Both the position numbers and the translations under genes were made by a program. The notes beneath the pieces are model-generated. The model saw only the letters and a program-made list of their open reading frames with translations, was not told the origin of the DNA and searched no databases. From DASWVC01 sp036401335 (GTDB taxonomy: Bacteria > Verrucomicrobiota > Verrucomicrobiia > Chthoniobacterales > JAFAMB01), in the NCBI GenBank assembly GCA_036401335.1, contig DASWVC010000328.1, positions 1-11,031 on the forward strand: 11,031 bases of DNA, given 5' to 3'. This document shows, one piece after another, positions 5,760-11,031 of the stretch; the stretch's first letter is position 1, and the number at the start of each line of letters is the position of its first letter.

Positions 5760-7976
5760 TTACCTTACCAACCCGCCAAGCGCGGCCCAAGCCTGCGGCC
5801 AGTTGTCCATGGCGGCCGAGATGTCGGAGGTCATCACGTTGAAGTAGACGGGGCAGCCTGGCATTTTGGTGATCGCCGTCAGGACCTTGAGCGCTTCCGG
5901 TTCCCTGCCCTCCGAACGCAGGATTGAAGTAAGGTTGAACGCGGCGGCAAAGTCGTCTGGATTTACCGCCAGGGCAGCCCGGCACTCGTTTTCTGAGGAG
6001 TGGCTTCGCGCCGGGTACGGCACCGGCCGCAGATTCCGCCGAGCAATTTCGTACGCTTCCTGGAACTCCTGCTTCGCGGCCAGTTCGCGAGCTTTTGCCA
6101 ACGCAACGATTCGCTGTTGTTCCGGATCCAACGAGAACCCTCCGGTTTCCAGTCCCTCCAGCGTTCTTGCGTCGGAGTGACCGCTCTGCACCGCGACGAG
6201 TGCGAGTTCCGCGTCGGCATCGGCAAGGCGCAGCACCGCCTCGTGCAAAGAAGAAACTGGCCACGCAGCACTCAGCATCTCAGCATACAAGCCGGGCCGC
6301 TCGGAGGGCAGGCTTCGTCCAAGCGCATCCGTCCAGAAAACCATCACGAGCGAAGAACTGGCACCGATCCACGCGCGCCCTTCGTCGAAAGAAACGCGTG
6401 CCAGTTTCGGTTCCAGCGTATCCACACACCGGAACTCCCCCAGCGCCTCCAGCCAGCGGTGTTCCCGAACCTGCGCCCACCCGCGGGCCTCGTGTAAAAA
6501 CCAGTCCAGCGGTGTGCGAACCAATGCTTGGGACGCAGTTCTCTCGACCGCCTCCCAATCCCCCGCCATGAGCACCTGACGGAGTTCGGCCGCCGCTGCC
6601 TTTTCCCGGGCCAAAAAAAGCCCGAACAGGACCAAACCGACGCCCAGCAAACGACTTAACCGAGGGATCCATTTACCGCCATCTGCCAACAGCGTGGAGC
6701 GGGTGCAATTCGCCGCGACGAGCATGAGGGGCAGCACCGTACCAAGCCGATGTCCCGGCACGTCGATCACCGAATGACCCAGGAAAGCGGACACCCCAAT
6801 CATCCCCGCGACGAGGACATCCTTTTCTCCCCGCGTCGTTGCCCGAACCGGCCGGGTGAGCAGCCCCGCGATGGCCACACCGCAGCAGAGAACGGCCGGC
6901 AAACCCATTTCGCTGGCCAGCCACAGCCAATCGCTTTCGGGGTGAATGACCCGTTCGAGACTGAGCGAATGATCACGAACCAACGGAAAAAGCACGCCGA
7001 AGTTGCCCAGACCGACCCCTTGCAGCGGGGCCGAAGCGACGAGGCGGAATGTATCCTGGTAGATCTTGCCCCGAAAGCCGAGCCCGTTGGCCACCAACTC
7101 CGGCATCCGGCTTACCAGGCTTGCACCCATCGAAAGCGCTACGGCAGCAATCAAAGCCATCATGCCGCCGGCAAGGGCCAGTCCTTTGAGGGAAAGTTTC
7201 AACCGCTGCAGCAGCCAGCAAACAGTGCCCAGCGCGAGCAAGCAGAGCGACGCCCGCGAATTGGCCAACAGAACCGCGGTCAAGCAGAGGAGAAAAACGC
7301 AGCTCCAGAGCGGCGCCCTCCAGTCCCGTTTCCGGATGGCGCGGGCCATAAAGGCAAGCGCCAGGATTGCCCCCAACGCCATCAGGCTCCCGGTCTGATT
7401 GCGGTTCGGGAGCGGCCCAAAACCTTGGCTGGGCTGCCAGCCCGGGACGGCAACGCCCCGGAAATGGGCTGCCAGGGAGACCAACGCCAACGCGGCGATC
7501 CCGACAGGCAGTAACTGAAGCGACGCGGTCCGATCCGGGGGACGCCACTGGATGAGCCAAACGCCAAAAAAGGTGGCCGCGAACATTAGCCCGAAACCTT
7601 TCAGACTTTGCCACGGTTGCAGGCTCACCGTGCGGGTCAGCCCGGGAACAGCCTCGTGAACTGCGGCGTGCCAAGCCGGTTCTCCAAACCACCGGACCGG
7701 CATAAAGCTGACCAGTCCGCACAGCAACAACCCCATCACGCCCAGCGATACAATCCGGTTCGGCAGCGCCTTCACCGGAGCAAAGAAAGCCAGCAGTCCG
7801 ATGCCAATAAGCGGAAGCGCTTCCCCCCACTTGGCGGTGTCGCCGCCGAGCAGCGCGGCACTGAGCGCGATCCCGGTCACGAACCACCGCAGGAAGAGCG
7901 TGTCGGCGTGTCGGCGTGTCGGCGTGTCGGCGTGGGACACGGAGGAAGAACGTGTCGGCGTGTCGGAATGAGGCAT
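5760..7976 (-). CDS. O-antigen ligase/polymerase-family (Wzy_C) membrane protein with C-terminal TPR-like region
   Basis: This is predicted to be an inner-membrane protein that joins or polymerises lipid-linked glycan units on the periplasmic side. From the ATG at 7976 it has 738 residues. About ten or more hydrophobic segments fill residues 31-455. Wzy_C signatures are NRNQTGSLMALG (191-202), NSRAS (239-243), FRGKIYQDTFRL then PLQGVGLGNF (301-326), HPESDWLWLASEMGLPA (345-361) and HSVIDVPGHRLGT (401-413). Residues about 457-738 are soluble and helical with TPR-like pieces, such as CRAALAVNPDDFAAAFNLTS (665-684); this architecture is common in large bacterial ligases. The N-terminal 28 residues (HADTPTRRHADT-like) are translated from an 8-bp tandem repeat and are probably not functional sequence. 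A GTG at 7880 (residue 33), just before the first membrane helix, is an alternative start. No good ribosome-binding site precedes either start. Ligase and polymerase cannot be told apart from sequence alone. Confidence 0.87.
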   Translation of the reverse strand: MPHSDTPTRSSSVSHADTPTRRHADTLFLRWFVTGIALSAALLGGDTAKWGEALPLIGIGLLAFFAPVKALPNRIVSLGVMGLLLCGLVSFMPVRWFGEPAWHAAVHEAVPGLTRTVSLQPWQSLKGFGLMFAATFFGVWLIQWRPPDRTASLQLLPVGIAALALVSLAAHFRGVAVPGWQPSQGFGPLPNRNQTGSLMALGAILALAFMARAIRKRDWRAPLWSCVFLLCLTAVLLANSRASLCLLALGTVCWLLQRLKLSLKGLALAGGMMALIAAVALSMGASLVSRMPELVANGLGFRGKIYQDTFRLVASAPLQGVGLGNFGVLFPLVRDHSLSLERVIHPESDWLWLASEMGLPAVLCCGVAIAGLLTRPVRATTRGEKDVLVAGMIGVSAFLGHSVIDVPGHRLGTVLPLMLVAANCTRSTLLADGGKWIPRLSRLLGVGLVLFGLFLAREKAAAAELRQVLMAGDWEAVERTASQALVRTPLDWFLHEARGWAQVREHRWLEALGEFRCVDTLEPKLARVSFDEGRAWIGASSSLVMVFWTDALGRSLPSERPGLYAEMLSAAWPVSSLHEAVLRLADADAELALVAVQSGHSDARTLEGLETGGFSLDPEQQRIVALAKARELAAKQEFQEAYEIARRNLRPVPYPARSHSSENECRAALAVNPDDFAAAFNLTSILRSEGREPEALKVLTAITKMPGCPVYFNVMTSDISAAMDNWPQAWAALGGLVR

Positions 7977-8058
7977 GGAAGGGGGTGTCGGCGTGCCGGC
8001 GTGAAAGAGTCTCCCGGAGTGCCGGAATGAGGCATGGAGGAGCGTGTCGGCGTATGTG
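7899..8058. repeat. 8-bp satellite array (CGTGTCGG) over the ligase start
   Basis: Four perfect head-to-tail copies of CGTGTCGG fill 7899-7930. Two more perfect copies lie at 7951-7966, followed by degenerate or single copies at 7984-7999 (GGTGTCGG, CGTGCCGG) and 8043-8050. Spacers are also repeated: AGGAAGA(A/G) precedes both the 7899 and the 7951 blocks. The array covers the annotated start and first 26 or so codons of the ligase and extends almost to the stop of the four-helix-bundle gene. Read on the minus strand, every three units encode one octapeptide, HADTPTRR. Confidence 0.93.
7964..8038. repeat. 16-bp direct repeat carrying the ligase start codon
   Basis: CGGAATGAGGCATGGA occurs exactly at 7964-7979 and 8023-8038, 59 bp apart. 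On the minus strand each copy supplies an ATG-CCT-CAT-TCC start (ATG at 7976 and at 8035). The first is in frame with the ligase. The second is in another frame, running about 52 codons before a TGA that overlaps the GTG at 7880. The duplication shows the satellite has a higher-order unit. Confidence 0.9.
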
Positions 8059-8072
8059 TCGTGGGGTGCGGA

Positions 8073-8492
8073 CTAAACTTCTGTGGCGGTTATCCCTGAG
8101 GCCCGGGGCGGCTTCAAGGTCCACCGGGACGCCTGATCAACCATATTCACCAATTGGGCAATCACCTTCTCGTATGCATCGTCCATCGCCGCGAACTCCT
8201 GATGATTGATGTAGTGATTTCGAAAAGCGACCTCCAAGTGTACCTGAGTTTCCGCGGCTTCGGCCTCTGCGTCGGTCAGCTTCGCGATAAAGGAAGCGCA
8301 ATACCTCCTTTTCCTCCACGCCTCTGCCAGGTTCGCGCATACAGAGCGCGACGACCGCCGCACCTGGTCGGAGAGGCCAAACCTTTCATCCGGCGGGAAT
8401 CCTTTACTGACCAGGAACACCCGCGTCACGAGTTCCATTGCGCCTTGATACACCTCCAATTCTCGAAAGTGTTTCGCTATGCCCATGCACAT
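8073..8492 (-). CDS. Four-helix-bundle protein (23S rRNA intervening-sequence / S23 family)
   Basis: The 139-residue protein matches the four-helix-bundle family first seen in 23S rRNA intervening sequences and common as stand-alone genes in environmental bacteria. Characteristic parts are HFRELEVYQGAMELVTRVF (8-26), FPPDERFGLSDQVRRSSRSV (32-51), CANLAEAWRKRRY (52-64), FIAKLTDAEAEAAETQVHLEVA (68-89) and the fourth helix around DDAYEKVIAQLVNMV (104-118). The cellular role is unknown; a pentamer that binds nucleic acid is known for the related Avd protein of diversity-generating retroelements. There is no reverse transcriptase or template repeat here. The first ATG (8492) abuts a -10-like box, so the ATG at 8486 (MGIAKHF) may be the true start. 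The gene interrupts a polysaccharide operon, is bracketed by inverted 8-bp arrays, and looks slightly less GC-rich than its neighbours. Confidence 0.88.
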   Translation of the reverse strand: MCMGIAKHFRELEVYQGAMELVTRVFLVSKGFPPDERFGLSDQVRRSSRSVCANLAEAWRKRRYCASFIAKLTDAEAEAAETQVHLEVAFRNHYINHQEFAAMDDAYEKVIAQLVNMVDQASRWTLKPPRASGITATEV

Positions 8493-8520
8493 TTATAACA
8501 CTGTAATTTCCTGTTACCAA
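8493..8520 (-). promoter_or_regulatory. AT-rich promoter candidate for the four-helix-bundle gene
   Basis: On the minus strand TTGGTA (8520-8515) is followed after 16 bases by TTATAA (8498-8493). Both resemble sigma-70 boxes, and the surrounding 35 bases are strongly AT-rich in an otherwise GC-rich window. The -10 ends directly at the ATG at 8492. A start site 6-7 bases further on would fall on the second ATG (8486), implying a leaderless mRNA, consistent with the absence of a well-placed ribosome-binding site. Confidence 0.45.
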
Positions 8521-8555
8521 TTAAAAGGCCCCCCCGCCAACATGTTCTCCTCTCC

Positions 8556-8584
8556 CACGCCGTCACGCCGTCACGCCGTCACGT
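8556..8584. repeat. Second 8-bp satellite (CACGCCGT, about 3.5 copies) at the GT4 stop
   Basis: CACGCCGT is repeated perfectly three times from 8556 to 8579, with a partial fourth copy. It differs at one base from CACGCCGA, the minus-strand reading of the array at 7899-8058, and lies in the opposite orientation. The array supplies the last codons (DGVTA) and the TGA stop of the GT4 glycosyltransferase at 8563. Confidence 0.9.
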
Positions 8585-9792
8585 TCTTCCCCCGGGCCAT
8601 TGGTCACGCATTCGACAAACCGTTTTAATATTTTGTTCCATTGAAATTGGTCACTGAACTGTCTGGCAGCGACCCCCATGGGTTCGAGTTGAGTCGGATC
8701 CTCGGCAAAGAAGTCCAGCGTTCGCGCAATGCCGTTCACGTCATCCGGTCGGATAACGACGCCACAGCCGTTTGCCGCAACGACCCCCGCAAGTTCGGAA
8801 TCGGGATCACAAAGCGCCAGCACAGGTTTGCCGGCCGCGCAGGCGCTCAGCAATTTACTCGGAAAAAACGAATTGCCCGCACCGGACTGAAGCGAGACCA
8901 CCATCAGGTTCGCATCGGCTAGCATCTTGTGGTAATCGTCGACTTCCAAAACGCTCCTCACCCAGAGATTGGAGGACCCATCGGCCATGGTCTGCAAGAG
9001 CCGTTTTTCGGACCCTTCTCCACATAACAACAGGCGCACCGCAGCATTCCGAACGCGGCGGCTCGCCTCGACAAAGTGCCGCAGCCCCTGCTTCACCCCG
9101 AGGTTGCCGGCATAGACCACCAGGAAGGTGTCGGCGCCGAATCCGTTCGCCTGACGAAATTGTCCTCTCCGCACCGGCGTGAACGGGTGGGTTCCGTTTG
9201 GAAAATACATCAGCTTTTCTTGCGGCACGCCCCGGCTTTGAAGAAGTTCCAGCATGCCGGGGCTGATGCCGGAAATCCGCCAGGCTCCGTGGTAAGCTGC
9301 CATTTCCAAGCGCTTTAAGGCGCGGATAACCGCCGTAGACCTTACCATGCCGAGGTTGATCGCGGCATCCGGCTGCACATCCTGAACGTGGAGCACACAC
9401 CGACGGCCCGCCCAGGAGCAAAACCAACCTGCCACGGCTCCGGCCAGCAACGGTGGCGAGGCCACGACGAGCAGCGCGGGCCTTGGCATCAGCAGTAATC
9501 GAACAAAGGAGAATGTTACGAAACTAAGCTCATGCAAAATTCGCTTCCGGGTGGTGACCCGTTTCGGCACGTAATGCCAGCAGCGTAGAATTCGGACGCC
9601 GTTGATCCGCTCCGATGCAACGAGGCGCCTGTGATCCGCCGTTCTCTTTTTCCACTCGGGATAGTAGGGAAACGCCGTCAACATCGTCACGTCGTGCCCG
9701 CACTCCGCAAGGTATTCACACAGCGCCACATTGCACACCCCGATGCCCGTTTTCTCCGGTGCATAGTTAATTCCCCAGACGACGATCTGCAC
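8563..9792 (-). CDS. GT4-family glycosyltransferase, WcaI-like
   Basis: Predicted to transfer a sugar from a nucleotide donor to a growing lipid-linked oligosaccharide on the cytoplasmic face of the membrane. Its 409 residues match the length of E. coli WcaI (colanic-acid glycosyltransferase), and the N-terminus WGINYAPEKTGIG (6-18) with AFPYYPEW (40-47) is the WcaI pattern. A hydrophobic stretch at about 93-124 suggests membrane association. The C-terminal GT-B half shows VVYAGNLGVKQGL (225-237), LLLCGEGSE (254-262) and GNSFFPSKLLSACAAGKPVLA (306-326), with the nucleotide-contacting region. The start is GTG 9792 with GGAG at 9801-9798 on the minus strand, five bases away. It overlaps the end of the GT2 gene by 26 bases. 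The last five residues (DGVTA) and the stop come from the 8-bp repeat, so the tail is probably not conserved. Donor and acceptor sugars are unknown. Confidence 0.92.
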   Translation of the reverse strand: MQIVVWGINYAPEKTGIGVCNVALCEYLAECGHDVTMLTAFPYYPEWKKRTADHRRLVASERINGVRILRCWHYVPKRVTTRKRILHELSFVTFSFVRLLLMPRPALLVVASPPLLAGAVAGWFCSWAGRRCVLHVQDVQPDAAINLGMVRSTAVIRALKRLEMAAYHGAWRISGISPGMLELLQSRGVPQEKLMYFPNGTHPFTPVRRGQFRQANGFGADTFLVVYAGNLGVKQGLRHFVEASRRVRNAAVRLLLCGEGSEKRLLQTMADGSSNLWVRSVLEVDDYHKMLADANLMVVSLQSGAGNSFFPSKLLSACAAGKPVLALCDPDSELAGVVAANGCGVVIRPDDVNGIARTLDFFAEDPTQLEPMGVAARQFSDQFQWNKILKRFVECVTNGPGEERDGVTA

Positions 9793-10621
9793 GGAGTCTC
9801 CGTTCGTAAGTCTTGATGACCGACATCCATTCGTAACAGGCGTGGAGTTGCGAAAAGTAGTAGCCCTCTACCCCATCCAGAAACCCGCGCTGGACAAAGT
9901 AGACGTAAGAGAAACGGAGTAGTGGACGCATCGGGAATTTCCTCGACCAGCGTTTCAGGCGACGACGAAAATTCACGCGTCCATGTTGGAGCGAAGCGCC
10001 GCATTTGCGCTGCTCCAGTTGCAACTGCGCTTCCCAATTGGAGTACCGGTTGTGTTTTTCGATAAACGCTTCGATGGAGGGAAACGGGAAATGCTGGATC
10101 TCGGTCGTCAACCGTCCCGTGGAACCGTTGACGATCACATGCTCATGGATTTCCACGTCGCCGCTGTTGGTCTCGCCTTCGACCAGCCTTTCGAAACTCC
10201 CGTGCGCATGTTTAAAAAGACGCAAATTCCAGTTCGGGTAGTAAGCGTGACGCAACCATTTACCCAGGAACATAAACCGGCGGTTGATCCAATAACCCCG
10301 GAGTGCGTCACCAGCCGCTACTGCGCTGCGGATCTCATCTTGCGCGTCGGCCATGAGGATTTCATCGGCGTCAAGCAAAAGCACCCATTCGTTCTCCAGG
10401 GGAAGCGTTCGGAGCGCCCAGTTCTTCTTCTTCGGCCAACCGCCATGATAATCAAACTGCACCGTCTTGGCCCCGTGGAGGCGCGCGATTTTACAAGTTT
10501 CGTCCGTGCTGGCGGAATCCACGACGTAAACCTCGGCGGCCCACCTCACGGATCGCAAACAGCGGTCCAGGTTGTGACCCTCATTCCTGGCAGGAATGAT
10601 GATGCTGACGGGAACCTTCAT
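9767..10621 (-). CDS. GT2-family glycosyltransferase (beta-1,4-glucosyltransferase/WaaE-like)
   Basis: A 284-residue GT-A-fold enzyme of the group that includes WaaE/LgtF-type lipooligosaccharide glucosyltransferases. Evidence: VSIIIPARNEGHNLDRCLRS (5-24), VVDSASTDET (33-42), KKKNWAL (64-70), the metal-binding LLLDADE with D84-x-D86, a WINRRFMFLGKWLRHAYYPN region (111-130), NLRLFKH (132-138) and IHEHV (158-162). The ATG at 10621 overlaps the upstream acetyltransferase stop as ATGA. The open frame runs back to 10843, but that extension only shadows the acetyltransferase. Codons at its 3' end overlap the GT4 start. It adds one hexose to the repeat unit or core by inference; the sugar is not predictable. 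Confidence 0.92.
   Translation of the reverse strand: MKVPVSIIIPARNEGHNLDRCLRSVRWAAEVYVVDSASTDETCKIARLHGAKTVQFDYHGGWPKKKNWALRTLPLENEWVLLLDADEILMADAQDEIRSAVAAGDALRGYWINRRFMFLGKWLRHAYYPNWNLRLFKHAHGSFERLVEGETNSGDVEIHEHVIVNGSTGRLTTEIQHFPFPSIEAFIEKHNRYSNWEAQLQLEQRKCGASLQHGRVNFRRRLKRWSRKFPMRPLLRFSYVYFVQRGFLDGVEGYYFSQLHACYEWMSVIKTYERRLRADRRLGN
9791..9803 (-). promoter_or_regulatory. Ribosome-binding site of the GT4 gene inside an inverted repeat
   Basis: On the minus strand the sequence ACGGAGACTCCGT (9803-9791) is a perfect inverted repeat around one central base. It contains the Shine-Dalgarno GGAG (9801-9798), and its last two bases are the GT of the GTG start (9792-9790). An RNA fold of four pairs with a five-base loop would touch the start. 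It lies within the GT2 coding region, so ribosomes finishing GT2 would unfold it, which fits translational coupling. Confidence 0.4.
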
Positions 10622-11031
10622 CGGCGAACTTCTTTGACGATCCGCGCGGGGTTGCCCACGCAAACGCTGTGCGGCGGCACGCTTCTGGTAACGACGCTGC
10701 CTGCGCCGACCACGCTCCCTTCGCCGATGGTAACTCCCATCAACACGATTGCCCGAGCCGCGACCCAAGCGCATTTTCCAACCACGATGGGACCTTCCAC
10801 CAACGGAAACGCCGCCGTCGCATAATCGTGCGAAGCGGTGCACAAGAATGCCCCTTGGGAAATGACCGCTCCTTCACCCAACACCACCCGCACGGTGTTG
10901 TAAATTTCCGCTTCATCTGCGATGCAGGCAGACGAGCGGCATTCCAGGTTCCACGGGGCCCAGATTTTGGCACAGGCGTAGATGTGGCAACCCCTCGCGA
11001 TCTGTGCGCCGAAACAACGGAGCAAAAACGA
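10618..11031 (-). CDS. WcaF-like O-acetyltransferase (left-handed beta-helix), 5' end beyond window
   Basis: Predicted acetyl-CoA-dependent sugar O-acetyltransferase acting on the exopolysaccharide unit in the cytoplasm. The visible 137 residues begin in mid-gene: the frame is open to the window edge, and the first initiator-like codon (TTG, 11025) is probably internal because WcaF proteins have about 40 more residues upstream. Hexapeptide repeats run through EAEIYNTVRVVLGEGAVI, then ISQGAFLCTASHDY with the likely catalytic histidine, GPIVVGKCAWVAARAIVLMGVTIGEGSVVGAGSVVTRSVPPH and the end motif GNPARIVKE. This order (QGA.LCT..HD, GNPAR) is typical of WcaF/NodL-like enzymes. The stop overlaps the GT2 start by four bases, making this the first visible gene of the cluster. 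No defect apart from truncation by the window. Confidence 0.9.
   Translation of the reverse strand, partial: SFLLRCFGAQIARGCHIYACAKIWAPWNLECRSSACIADEAEIYNTVRVVLGEGAVISQGAFLCTASHDYATAAFPLVEGPIVVGKCAWVAARAIVLMGVTIGEGSVVGAGSVVTRSVPPHSVCVGNPARIVKEVRR

Noticed and set aside
6750..7514. 254-codon plus-strand open frame
   Set aside because: It is antisense to the membrane part of the ligase. Its composition (Gln, Arg, Pro rich) is the usual mirror of hydrophobic helices.
7899..8058. CRISPR-like array
   Set aside because: Units are 8 bp, head to tail, without unique spacers of regular length, and no cas genes are present.
6973..8124. 383-codon minus-strand frame running through the repeats and into the ligase gene
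   Set aside because: It is the ligase sequence read in a wrong frame. Only the repeat-coded HADTPTRR part looks regular, and that arises in any frame.
8073..8492. Diversity-generating retroelement suggested by the Avd-related four-helix-bundle protein
   Set aside because: No reverse transcriptase, no template/variable repeat pair and no adenine-biased variation are visible in the window.
8521..8550. Intrinsic terminator after the GT4 gene (G run followed by TTTTAA on the minus strand)
   Set aside because: The G run and T tract are adjacent, but there is no matching C-rich arm to form a stem.
10622..10843. Upstream extension of the GT2 frame
   Set aside because: It overlaps the acetyltransferase coding sequence in another frame. 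The ATG at 10621 starts the typical MKVPVSIIIPARNE N-terminus.

Overview
This 11 kb window comes from a GC-rich bacterial chromosome. It has short intergenic gaps, two operon-like gene runs, a stand-alone four-helix-bundle (23S IVS/S23-type) gene, a Uma2 gene and short GC-rich satellite repeats between genes. Together these fit an environmental Verrucomicrobiota- or Planctomycetota-like genome. That assignment is inference from style and gene content; there is no rRNA or other marker gene here.

Layout. On the minus strand, positions 154-2183 hold the proline-synthesis pair proB-proA, overlapping end to start. A 66-bp divergent spacer separates proB from a plus-strand gene for an AMP-forming adenylate ligase of the ANL superfamily (2250-3632). 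A 416-bp gap with no convincing gene follows, then a plus-strand nucleotide-sugar 4-epimerase of the SDR/WbpP type (4049-5083) and a Uma2-family putative endonuclease (5179-5718), whose start is covered by a perfect 7-bp hairpin. From 5760 to the right edge everything is on the minus strand. In transcription order this is a WcaF-like O-acetyltransferase (cut by the window edge), a GT2 glycosyltransferase, a WcaI-like GT4 glycosyltransferase, a four-helix-bundle protein, and a large O-antigen ligase/polymerase-type membrane protein with a helical, TPR-like C-terminal region.

How the genes work together. The acetyltransferase, the two glycosyltransferases and the ligase/polymerase form one surface or exopolysaccharide locus. 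The first three overlap by 4 and 26 bases and must be co-transcribed. The epimerase could supply a hexose or hexosamine nucleotide sugar to the same pathway. The four-helix-bundle gene interrupts the locus, carries its own AT-rich promoter-like sequence, and is flanked by two inverted arrays of nearly the same 8-bp unit (CACGCCGA against CACGCCGT).

The most interesting signal is the first of those arrays (7899-8058). It lies between the annotated ATG of the ligase and its first membrane helix. The unit is 8 bp, so any gain or loss of one unit shifts the reading frame. A second copy of the start-codon repeat sits 59 bp upstream in another frame. This has the form of a possible slipped-strand, phase-variable switch on polysaccharide assembly, though the copy number is low and a start downstream of the repeats is also possible.
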